From Chondrosia reniformis (Eukaryota > Porifera > Demospongiae > Chondrillida > Chondrillidae), in NCBI GenBank assembly GCA_947172415.1, contig OX359190.1:4340001-4404000 (forward strand): a stretch of 64,000 bases of DNA. The letters are read 5' to 3'. The notes under the pieces were generated by a model. The model did not search any database and was not told the origin of the DNA. It was given only the letters and a program-made list of their open reading frames with translations. Below are positions 55,158 to 64,000 of the stretch, piece by piece. Made by a program: the position numbers and the translations under genes. The first letter of the stretch is position 1, and the number at the start of each line of letters is the position of its first letter.

Positions 55158-55683
55158 ATCTTTCTAGTTTTTGTACTTTTTATGGAGCATGGGCTAGGAA
55201 TTAGATTCGTACAATTAAAACCATTTTAGTTTCGCAATCTTCGACTGAATATGACGTCATTAAAATGACGACTTTATTGAGGCCTTGACTTTAGGATCAT
55301 GAAAAACCGTCGTGCTCAATAATAGCGTTATCGCTCTCGCTTCTACAAAAGAATACAGCTCGGAAAATTTGCAGTAGTTTCGTTTAACAATTAGTCCAAA
55401 AGCTTATATAGTTTTTTAGTTATGGCTGACAAAGAAGAAGAAGAAGAAGAAGAATATGAAGAAGACGAAAATGGGAATTTTTAAGGTTTATTATTTCGCC
55501 AGCGGGACACATTTGCTTGCTTTTAAGGTCTATTTAGAGTATGTATATTATATATTTAGCTATACATAGCCTTGTTTTGTCGATTTTCGGCCTATTTCGG
55601 GATTTCGCTCCTATACCGATGTATGGGGAAAACGAAAAAAACCGTGTCATCCCTACATAGGGAGTACTACTGTACTCCCTGAT
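55158..55683 (+). repeat. micro-ORF repeat, copy 3
   Basis: Contains an intact 20-codon ORF at 55422-55484 (MADKEEEEEEEYEEDENGNF). Upstream it aligns with copy 1 (GACGTCATTAAAATG / ACCGTC-TGC-CAATAATA blocks). Downstream it is nearly identical to copies 1 and 2 through TATTTCGCCAGCGGGACA and GTCGATTTTCGGCCTATTT to the AGGGAGTA...TACTCCCT palindrome (about 55659-55680). Confidence 0.7.
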
Positions 55684-55783
55684 ATAGATATATATATATA
55701 TATGTATATCTTTCCGTAACATGAAGCTGTACAATGTAATCGGCAAATGAAACAATATAAGGGGCTTCCTGCGGCAGCCCCTA

Positions 55784-56113
55784 AAAAGGAACATATACTA
55801 TACTGGCCATGGAATTTAAATAATAGCAATTAATCAATAATTGGCTACACTTGAATACATATATTATAATAAATGTATATAGTTATACCGTTACGGTTGC
55901 AGTAGTAGAGCTTGTAATAACGTTTTGAAGTAATGCAATTATAGTCTTGGTTTGCGAAGGAGTAATATCTATGTCCATTTCAATACCAACGCATAGGCTT
56001 GCTGTGACTTAGACGTACAGACAAAACACGAACCTTAATGAGGTTTCCAGGGAGACCTAAATTCAGTATTCAGGCCTGCAAACTAGCGCTCTAATATTAT
56101 TTCGTGCCTACAG
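55784..56113. other. no gene recognised
   Basis: AT-rich spacer between the nested repeat and the first candidate Tnp2 exon. Confidence 0.4.
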
Positions 56114-58359
56114 CTGCAGGATGAACGAACTAACCAAGAAGAAGGTCTTATGCCCGTGTGCTGTATGCTAAGGAACTAAAATGGTGTCTAGACACGTTAG
56201 AAATTCGGCATCAGACCAACGATATCAATGAATACTCCCAGGGAGAGTGCTGCTCTTTGTGGTAAGAACAGCTTCCTGTACAGTTATTTAGGATATATTT
56301 AGTTCAGGGACAACCATGTAATTTCGGACGCCTGTTCTCAGTGGCAAAGCGTTCAATCTTCTTCCTTTTTTACTCACATAATAAATAGACCGACTCAAGA
56401 TGGTGGACCAAGTTTGGCCCAGAAATAGCGTCCTGACTAGAAGTTATCGACCGAATTTCAAAGTGACTGAAAATATGTATTTTCAGACGGAAGTCATTTA
56501 TTTCCGGACAGTATCTCATTAACTTTGAAGCAAGCACAGTCACCAACTTTTAATTGCTCTAATGATAGATATGCTCAAGGGCTACTACCAAGAGAAGATT
56601 CAGATTCAACCGTTTTGAGATGACAGAAGGTTTGTTTTGATTAGGCGTTCTGGGGTCATCTAAAATCGGACACCTTTTCTTCAAAAAAGGAAAATAACTG
56701 AAATTAGTGGTGTTAAAATGAACTTCTAGGACTAATGTAGCATTCAGTTGTATTCTAGGCATTATTTGGATGTTAACTAAAGCTTATTTGACACTGTTAA
56801 ATGTAAAAATAGGTATTGACCTAGTAAAATACCTAATCCCACTTGTGCACAGATTAAAAGTGTGAAAATTCAGGAAGGTCAGTCAATCCCTTCTCCCACA
56901 ACAAGGTTCAGTACTCAATGTGGCCAATTGTTCTAAATCTCCTGAATCTACCACGACAGATTAGGTATCACCATGGGAACATGTTACTCTTAGGTATTAT
57001 TTCCGGAAACGACCGTCGTGAAGTAGCCAATCTTAGCCCATTCGTAGAGGTAGTAGATGATGAACTGCTATCCATGAATTCCATGATACTGTATGATGGA
57101 TATTTGAAGGAGGAATTTGCCTTGAAAGGTAATATTATAACTTACGTATTGGATTATCCGGGTATCGGGAAAGTTATGAATGTTTCAGGATCAGGAGCCT
57201 ACCAAGGATGTCTGTGGTGTGGTTTGAAAGGTATGTAGACCAATGTTGTTTATGTACATTACGTACATTTGACATTCATATATCTATATGTATATTTCAC
57301 CTTTCTTATGTATATATATAGGAACATATACGAAATCATTGAATAAAATGGTGTACTTAGGAAATGATAACTACCAGCCTACTTCAAAGGAATTCAAAGT
57401 ACAGCAGAAATACCATACCGCAGCTGACAAGGCCAAGACAAAAGGGACGTATAGGGCAGTGTTAAAGGCAACAGGTTGTAAGGGGTCATACTCAATAATG
57501 AAACTTGAAAATCATGATCCTCAAAGACAAGTGAGTTTATATTTATAGTTAGTAAATTAAGACCTAAACTATATAATGTTACAGGTGTTACCGGATGCAA
57601 TGCATACTATTAAGGATGTAGTAGAGAAAATAATAAAGCTTATAACAGCAGATGAAACAGCAATTAAAAAAGTTGTCGAAACAGAAGTAATCTTGAAGAG
57701 TGATCATGCTGCGGATGGCAAGCTACCATTTTGTATGAGCCGTGAGCAAACCCAATTAGCAGGCAAGTGTGCTCAGAGTATAATTATTCCCGCTAACCTC
57801 AATTATATGCCTATTACCCCATTTACGCACTCCAAAGCACTGAAAAGTCATGACTGGTAAGAAGTATGTGTATTATGCACTTGACAAAGATTGCCAAGTC
57901 TATTAAATCAAATATTTAATTTAATACAGCTTGCTACTGAAGGAATTTTAAAGTTTTGCCTGAGAGGAGTACTCGGATGTGAACAGCAATCTTCACTCTT
58001 TCAGTTCCTCGACACACTGGAACAGTTAGTTGCACATGGCCATACAGAAAGTGACCTTAACAAGCTAGAACTTCAGTTGAAGAAGTCTTTCCTGCATGGA
58101 ACAACATTTTCCTGTATCAATTATGGTAAGTACCTCCCTAATACAATGGATACATTGTTTATATAACTTTATTATTTAATTGTTTGTTTTTTTATATGCA
58201 GGATATTACAATGCACATTTTGCGACATTGTATTGAAGGTCTCCGAATGTTTGGCCCAGTATATTGTACTTGGATGAACCCCTATGAAAGGTTTAACTCT
58301 TGGATTAGTAGGAGGGAACTAAAAAGATCCCCTGAAATTGGAATCATGGAGACATACAG
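56114..58359 (+). pseudogene. Tnp2-type (CACTA/EnSpm-like) transposase, multi-exon
   Basis: A candidate first exon near 56121 reads MNELTKKKVLCPCAVC with an in-frame stop directly after. Core exons follow: to 57230 (NPFSHNKVQYSMWPIVLNLL, then LNLPRQIRYHHGNMLLLGII and ITYVLDYPGIGKVMNVSGSG, YQGCLWC), 57322-57530 (MVYLGNDNYQPTSKEF), 57585-57856 (VLPDAMHTIKDVVEKIIKLI), 57930-58125 (ATEGILKFCLRGVLGCEQQS) and 58202-58359 (HILRHCIEGLRMFGPVYCTW, then MNPYERFNSWISRRELKRSP). This is the Transposase_21 domain followed by a DUF4218-like segment, as in CACTA elements. Phases disagree at the 57856/57930 and 58125/58202 junctions, so single-base decay is likely. The C-terminal rest is cut off where the hAT relic begins. 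Confidence 0.75.
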
Positions 58360-58509
58360 AGTAAGAGTTGGTCTTACAATCACATATCTGTATTCAAATG
58401 TACTATACATATATTTGCGAACATGCAACATATTCGTAATTACATGCTATATATACACACGTATATGTGTAATCTTATAATATATATGATGATTCATATA
58501 TGTACATAG

Positions 58510-60170
58510 ATTTATGGGGTTCCATCAAGCCCAAGGCTTGGATGATACACAGTGTTTTGTTCCTGCGAACCATACTGAATACCCTTTCCTCACTTGCATT
58601 GGAGTGAGGAACGACTAGTACCGACACTGCCACTTTAGACAACCTCTTAAACTTAGGCTCCGATGAGCCGATCTGCAGGACTTTACACAAAGGTCCCTAA
58701 AGAATGTCAATCTGGTAGTATGTCTCCTCATCTTCACCAACTTTGGCTTCAGCCCACACCTCAAGGGGAATATCTGTATCACGTAACAAGTGATAACTGA
58801 TAAACATGCGAACACCCTTATAAAACTTATCCACGGCAGAATCAGCAATATCTCCATCATCCAATAGCTTTCGCAGGGTTTGTTTGGTAACAAAGCCAAC
58901 AAAGAGACTGGAATCATCCATCTGATTAGCCATTGAAAGGAAGTCCAGATCAAGCAATGTCCCACTTTCTATGGTATCCTCATTTTCACGAACTTCCTGA
59001 GTATCTTGCTCACAAAGAACTCCATTTTGTCTTGGAGGAGGTGGATGTATGGGGTCTCGTGCTGCAAAAATGTGTTAAATGAGGTAAAACTTAGCAAAAC
59101 TGCCTGGTAAAACATCAGATATACTTCAGTAATTGGATTACCAAAATGCTGCCTCAAATGCTGAAATCTTGCCTGGATTTCTTCTTCAGATAAGAAGTAA
59201 CTCTTCAGTGCTTGGTATTGCTGCAGGTTACGCTGAACAGCATGCTCCGTGCTCAGCTAACATGTCAAAACATGCTTAACAACAGCTACGTATTGCATAT
59301 CGCAGAACGTGCAAAACTCAGCTAGGGTATTCTTCCTTTTTGTACTTTTATCAACCCAATGAAACAAGTCAACTACTGAAGGTCTTCCATATCAAAGCCA
59401 GTTTCTGCTTCAAAAGCATTCCTGCATGGGTGGCGGTATTGTGCACCATGTTACAGGGCCAACCAATGAAATATATGGATGGATTTTCTTGGTGTACCCT
59501 TGTTAGGATCGAGTTCCTACAGCCATGATTCACACTGGTATTATCGACACTGAATGCCACAGAGTAATTCCAGTCTATGCCAAATTGCATCAGAGTGTCA
59601 TTGATTTTTCCATATATACTTTCTGCCGTGGATGCAGAAGTAAGGCACATGACTAGAAGCTGTGTAATCACCATCCCCCTGTTCACATCAAAAATCATCC
59701 AAGTGAGGGGATTCATTTTCTGTAGCCCTGAATCATTTGATCCATCGGTTGCTAACGAGAATGCCTCGACTTCCTTTTTGTCAACCAATGACATCTGGAA
59801 GTACTGCCCTACAGCCCCATTCAGAATACAGGTTGCCTTTGTACGTGCGCATGAGTATGCTTTTGCGATTCCACTGTCAGAGAAGACATCTCTTAACAGT
59901 GGACTTAAATGGTCTGTGATTGCTATGGGCACACTGTGGTGGGCAAGGACAGTGGTTATTTTTACCTCTACCCTTGTGACTTTGTCATGAATGGGATGCA
60001 CTGTAGGCCTGAAGAACGCACCAATTTGCTGTTGCCTTTCACGGGCCTTTACATTATCTAGGTGCTTCTTCCTAGCAATGTGGCGTCTCACATCTTTCTC
60101 CCCTGATGCTCACAATTGACAGAACAATCACAAATAGTACATTTGAACTTGTACTTACTGCTGCTTGCTT
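58510..60170 (-). pseudogene. hAT transposase (ZNF862-like type), decayed
   Basis: Read leftward: a BED-like start (KCTICDCSVNCEHQG, then VRRHIARKKHLDNVKARERQ, 60160-60060), the RNase H-fold start FSLATDGSNDSGLQKMNPLT (59760), FSVDNTSVNHGCRNSILTRV (59560), YFIGWPCNMVHNTATHAG (59450), then a helical region (LAEFCTFCDMQYVAVVKHVL, 59310) and the C-terminal dimerisation block VLVVPHSNASEERVFSMVRR (58620). The order fits hAT transposases of the ZNF862/ZBED-like branch. Frame shifts or stops occur near 60105, 59370, 59225, 58970 and 58695. No target duplication was found. It abuts the truncated Tnp2 gene. Confidence 0.85.
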
Positions 60171-60177
60171 GAATGCA

Positions 60178-61287
60178 TGGCCATTTCTTGCTCCAGTCTG
60201 CTACAACTGTCAACAAAGGGGTCACTTTGCCAACCAATGCCCCTCACATGTAGCTATGTTTATTCAGGGCACAGCCCCAGAACATGAGAGAGGGCCGTCT
60301 ATCAAGGGGTGGGTGGAGGGAAAGCCAGTCTCCAGGATCCTACTGGACACAGGAGCTGCGCCCACCATGGTCCACAGAGACCTGGTTCCCACAGACAAGT
60401 TTACCTCAGAGTCAGTACCTATTAGGTGTGCCAATGGAGATATGAGTAGCTACCCTATGGCTCAGGTGAGTATGACCATAGACAAACATAACTTCCCTAT
60501 TAAAGTTGCAGTCTCTAGCTCACTTCCAGTTCCCGTGCTACTGGGAAGAAATGTCCCAGATATCTTTCAGTTGCTGCCTGCAGGACGTCCAGTGAAGCAG
60601 GAGGGCCAAACAGGGTCAGTGTTTGTAGCAACTACCAGACTACAGGCTAAAGTGCAAGCACAAGAGGCACAGCTGCAACCTCAAGTGGACCTAAAGGAAA
60701 AGTTGCGAGAGACTTTCCATGAGGACCGGTTTGGAGAAAGTCGGGAGAGGGCCCGACTTACCAGAAGTCAGAGGTGAGCACATAGGGTTGCCTGGCGAGA
60801 ACAGGGCAGGAAGCATTCATTGGATCTCAAGCGGAGCAATTAAGAGATGCAGAAAGTAGATACATCCCTGCAGGCAATCTGGGAAGAGGTGGGAAGAGAT
60901 ATTCGACCCTCCACTTGCTTCTTCACTAGGGAAGGACTGCTTTACCGGAGAGCTAGAGGAAGAGGCACAGATGATGAGGAGACAGAACAGTTGGTCTTAC
61001 CTACCCCAAAGAGGAGGATGGTGTTGAAGCTCACCCACTCCATACCCTGGGCAGGGTACCTTGTCAAGAAGACTTGCCAACGGATACTATGCAGGTTCTA
61101 CTGGCCAACCCTCCACAAGGATGTGGATATCTTCTGCAACAGCTATGCTGAATGTCAGAAGGTTTCACTTAGGAAAGGGGCTGTGGCAGCTTTGGTGCCT
61201 TTACCTATCATTGAGGTGCCATTTCAAAGGATCGCCATGTATGTGTTTGACTGTTTCAATAGCCTTGCCACATTCTCTGCACATTAG
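60178..61287 (+). mobile_element. Ty3/Gypsy fragment (zinc knuckle, protease, integrase head)
   Basis: A zinc knuckle (CYNCQQRGHFANQC, about 60205), an aspartic protease (RILLDTGAAPTMVHRD, about 60338) and a partial integrase zinc-binding region (YWPTLHKDVDIFC, about 61095) are recognisable. No LTRs are seen at either side, so this is a fragment of an old copy. It is broken, with a few breaks, and lies between the hAT relic and a minus-strand LINE. Confidence 0.85.
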
Positions 61288-61309
61288 GAGGCTAGAATTT
61301 CTCAGAATC

Positions 61310-63600
61310 CTGTTTTGTTACCACATAGTGTGCAGCACATCATTTTGGGCTGCGAGAATCAGAGCCTCAGTTTGAAGTCTGAGTCTCCCCTCAGAAAGCC
61401 ACTCATAAGACTCCCTATTTGTGACTTGTCTGTGGAGCCGACTTGTCTGTGGAATGAGCTCTGGTGAAACTTTTTGGCTAGGTTACTTTTTAACCTTTCA
61501 GTCTGAGCCTCCAAGGCTTATGTGCCACTATTCTCCATTCTCCTAGACTCTTTTGTGAGGGATCTGTCTTTAGCCACATTTCCGGTTCTATTTCTATACC
61601 GTGGCTTCCCAGTATAAATCTAGCTTTTTTTAAGACAGTCTGCCTCTGCTTTGAGCACTCCAGACTTTTTGGTGTTTAACCAGAAGAGCCGTGAGTGGAT
61701 CATTGGCAGTACGGAGGTATCTTGCCAGATTCACAAGAGCCCTGTCCTGATCCAAAGGAAAACTACAGATCCCTCTACCACCTTGAGAGCAAGGCAAGTT
61801 TACTCTGTCAATGGCAGAGTTATAGTGATGACACTTGTACATTGTGTTGAGACACGCAATAGGTCGGTAGTTGGCCGCACTTTTCGGGGATGAGTAGAGT
61901 GCGACCCCTTGTAAGCCAGTCTGGGACTGACAGATCTCCGCTCACCACCCTTCGTAGTACATCTGCCAAGGCAGACTGTGCAGAGGGGAGTGCTTTCCAC
62001 CAAAAGTGTGGATGCCATCCGGCCCAGGGACTGACCAGCTTTTTGCCTTTTTCAAGGTTTTCCTCAGTTTGGTCTCATCAATGCTATCGGGACCTTCAGA
62101 GGAGGTTCTACCCACCCTCTTTTTGGTTCCCTTTAGCCATTCTTTCACCCCTGGGTCGTCTTTGTTGACCTTACCAACAGTACCTACAATCTTTGTCAAA
62201 AAGTCTCTTTCTACCTCAATTGCAGGGGTTTCATTGGAGGCTAGAACATTGCCATTCATCCGGAACCTCCCTTGGGTATTCCAAAGGTGGTTTTGCTCCT
62301 GGGATTTCCTGTGTTCAGCTGATCTGCGCTCTTTTAGGGTCCAGACCCTGAGTTTCCCCAGTGTCTGTTCTCGAGCTCTGACCAGAACATTCAGGTTTAA
62401 TGAATGGAACTCCCGCCTAAGCTTTCTTTGGAGTATTTTCTGGCGTTTGGTCATAGGATTATTATTCTGTTGACGCACTATTTCCACATCCAACCAGGCA
62501 AGCAGTCTTCTAAATCTAGGGCCCTTGGCCTTCCTGTCATTTACGTGACCTTCCTGTCTCTTACTACCCTTCGGATTGTCTGATTTCCTTCCATGGTTGC
62601 ATGGCTGCGATTCATTGGTTGTTTTTCCCCTCACAGCCATAGCAACAGAGTAGACCAGGCAGTTCAGGTGCCAGGCCGACCTAGTGCCTTCCTGCCACTC
62701 TTTCTCCACCCAATCATTGGCCTCCTGAAGCAGTGCTGGGTGAACATGGTTGAACCGCACCACCCCACAGAGTGTTCTATCAGAGAAATCTCCAGGTTTC
62801 TTTCGGAGACAGGCATCTTTTGCTTTGCCTAAAAGTTCCATCAAATGATCATTGCCACTTGTCCTGGGACTGGGGTGACCATGTGTGGGAGTTTCAACAG
62901 GGCTTGTAGGCAGCTCACCATTTTGTTCAGCCCCAGCTTGAACTTGGTGGAGCTCCTCCTGTCCCTGGGCTTCCACACCTTCTTCCACAGTCCCGGTTAG
63001 GGTGGCTACACCACGAGAGTCAGATTCCACAAGGTTTAGTCTCGGGAGTTTGACCTCTTCAGATTCTACCAACCCTTGCAGTTAGCGCTACCTTTGTGAT
63101 TTTATGGTCTGGCATTGCAGCATTCCAAGCTTGGTACAACCTCTCGGCATACCCCTTTTCCATGGGCTTACTTTCTCGGTAAAGCTCCATGAGGATATTA
63201 TCCCTCTGAAGGTTCCAGATCACCCCATGGATCCTTCTCCTTCTAGAGGCACCTTGTGGTGCATCATTAACCTAAATCTCTGCTATCCATTACTTGCAGT
63301 ACTCCATCTCCTGCCAAGTTCCTTTAAGCTTGGCAGGTAAGGGTTCGACCGGTCTGAGGCAAATTTGGGTATTTGCTCAGCCATTCCCGCTCTAAACACT
63401 TTTAGTGCCTTAGCCATTTCCTCGGTCCAGGAGCTTGGTAGGCCCAACACGGGGACCAAAGTAGGGCTATTACATTCAGGTACATCTACCTGTGCGGCAC
63501 CTGTGGAATCACCTATTCTGGTTGACCCAGGGTTTTCTTTACCACTGGTGCACCTAGGCCACAGCCTATCTTGAAAGTTTACATTCTCATAGCGCAACGT
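61310..63600 (-). pseudogene. LINE (R2/NeSL-like group), internally deleted
   Basis: Read leftward from about 63597: an N-terminal part (LVPVLGLPSSWTEEMAKALK, 63450), then a 376-codon frame from 63072 (MVESEEVKLPRLNLVESDSR ... LRREFHSLNLNVLVRAREQT ... LKKAKSWSVPGPDGIHTF), the last being the first RT motif at about 62020. After that the sequence passes rapidly to late RT/C-terminal segments: SPKSAANYRPIACL-like (61870), LPCSQGGRGICSFPLDQDRA (61760) and YEWLSEGRLRLQTEALILAA (about 61390). Most of the RT palm is therefore missing. The closing W-L-x-x-G-x-L-x-x-E-T-E-A-L-I-x-A-A-Q block is typical of this LINE group. Confidence 0.7.
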
Positions 63601-64000
63601 AACCCAGTGAAACTACCAGATGGGGGGTTAGCCCATGCTGGCAGGGAGGCTGATTTAGCCACTGGCTGCCACATGAAGGGCTAAGCACCCTGCTCCGTCG
63701 GGGGGTTGAACTGGACAATACCCATCCTCTTGTCAGCTGAGAACCACAGCCTTTAATTCCCACGACTTAACAATTATTCACATTCTCAGTGACTAACAAG
63801 ATCGGTAAACACGTTTGCCTTCAAAAATGGCCATGAACGGGACACGTGCGCAACTGTTGTCATCGCCATTTTGTTAACTTGCAGACTCAGCAACCACTTC
63901 ATGCTGCCTGGTAGAGGGACGTGCCTGTATCTACAGCATCCGATAAAGGAGGATTGAGTGTATATATATTTATAATCATCATCTTACTTACCATTTTTGT
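63601..64000. other. likely LINE 5' untranslated region and flank
   Basis: GC-richer than usual to about 63770 (GGCTGATTTAGCCACTGGCT, GTCGGGGGGTTGAACTGG), continuous with the minus-strand LINE's 5' end. The remainder has no recognisable gene. Confidence 0.4.

Larger units (their letters stand above)
54621..55783 (+). repeat. hairpin-ended repeat, copy D, split by a nested insertion
   Basis: The left part (54621-54925) starts ACAAGTAGTTTGAG ... CTCGAACTACTTG and runs to the second GTTGCGTATGAAC unit. The right part (about 55684-55783) resumes at the TA microsatellite and ends with the GGGGCTTCC...GGCAGCCCCT palindrome. The nested part holds a fold-back and a micro-ORF repeat. Confidence 0.8.

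Noticed and set aside
59577-59990. 137-codon plus-strand frame
   Set aside because: Antisense of the hAT transposase core.
61651-63574. Plus-strand frames across the last LINE
   Set aside because: Antisense shadows; the minus strand holds the LINE motifs.

Overview
This is a eukaryotic, AT-rich, transposon-saturated window, most likely from an early-branching marine invertebrate. A haplosclerid sponge such as Amphimedon is my best guess, made from remembered resemblance of the element families and not from a search. Supporting signs are short AT-rich GT-AG introns, long TA/TAA microsatellites, no bacterial gene organisation, and many animal transposon lineages nested in each other. Nearly every protein-coding stretch is a transposon gene or its fossil. 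Host-like coding is limited to scattered exons.

Layout. 1-315: two exons of an RG-rich protein. 386-4570: satellite-like inverted arms enclosing an inverted-repeat element (1795-2385) and a micro-ORF repeat (2515-2993). 5490-12366: a decayed Helitron with a 2A-like leader, lysine/alanine repeats, HUH replication domain, PIF1-like helicase and OTU protease. Two inverted copies of a hairpin-ended repeat (6198-6602, 12627-12947) lie in and beside it. 13455-14082: second micro-ORF repeat. 14313-16880: decayed KRBA2/Ginger-like integrase gene with a PHD finger. 17838-23320: fragments of Penelope, a TIR element, a CR1-like LINE, piggyBac and pogo. 23471-27707: Ty3/Gypsy fossil (minus). 28150-29612: Penelope-like element with a hammerhead-like core. 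29762-32678: a complete-looking Tc1-like transposon that also carries a BEN-domain gene.

32991-33119: a lone exon. 33490-41210: three LINEs in alternating orientation. 41960-45165: second Ty3/Gypsy fossil. 45319-47563: a seven-exon SAMD3-like gene (pseudogene). 48503-58359: CACTA/Tnp2-type transposase exons separated by a TIR element carrying P2X7-C-like and THAP genes (49043-50778), hairpin repeats, microsatellites, a LINE 5' fragment, an unknown minus-strand multi-exon gene and a nested micro-ORF repeat. 58510-60170: hAT transposase (minus). 60178-61287: Gypsy fragment. 61310-63600: a fourth LINE (minus).

The most interesting items are the Tc1+BEN two-gene transposon, the TIR element pairing a P2X7-C-like protein with a THAP protein, the dispersed repeat with a conserved acidic micro-ORF, the hairpin-ended repeat family, the 2A-like motif at the head of the Helitron, and a possible single host gene whose phase-compatible exons (1-315, 32991-33119, 45319-47563) are spread apart by about 42 kb of nested elements. 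No tRNA, rRNA or CRISPR array was recognised.
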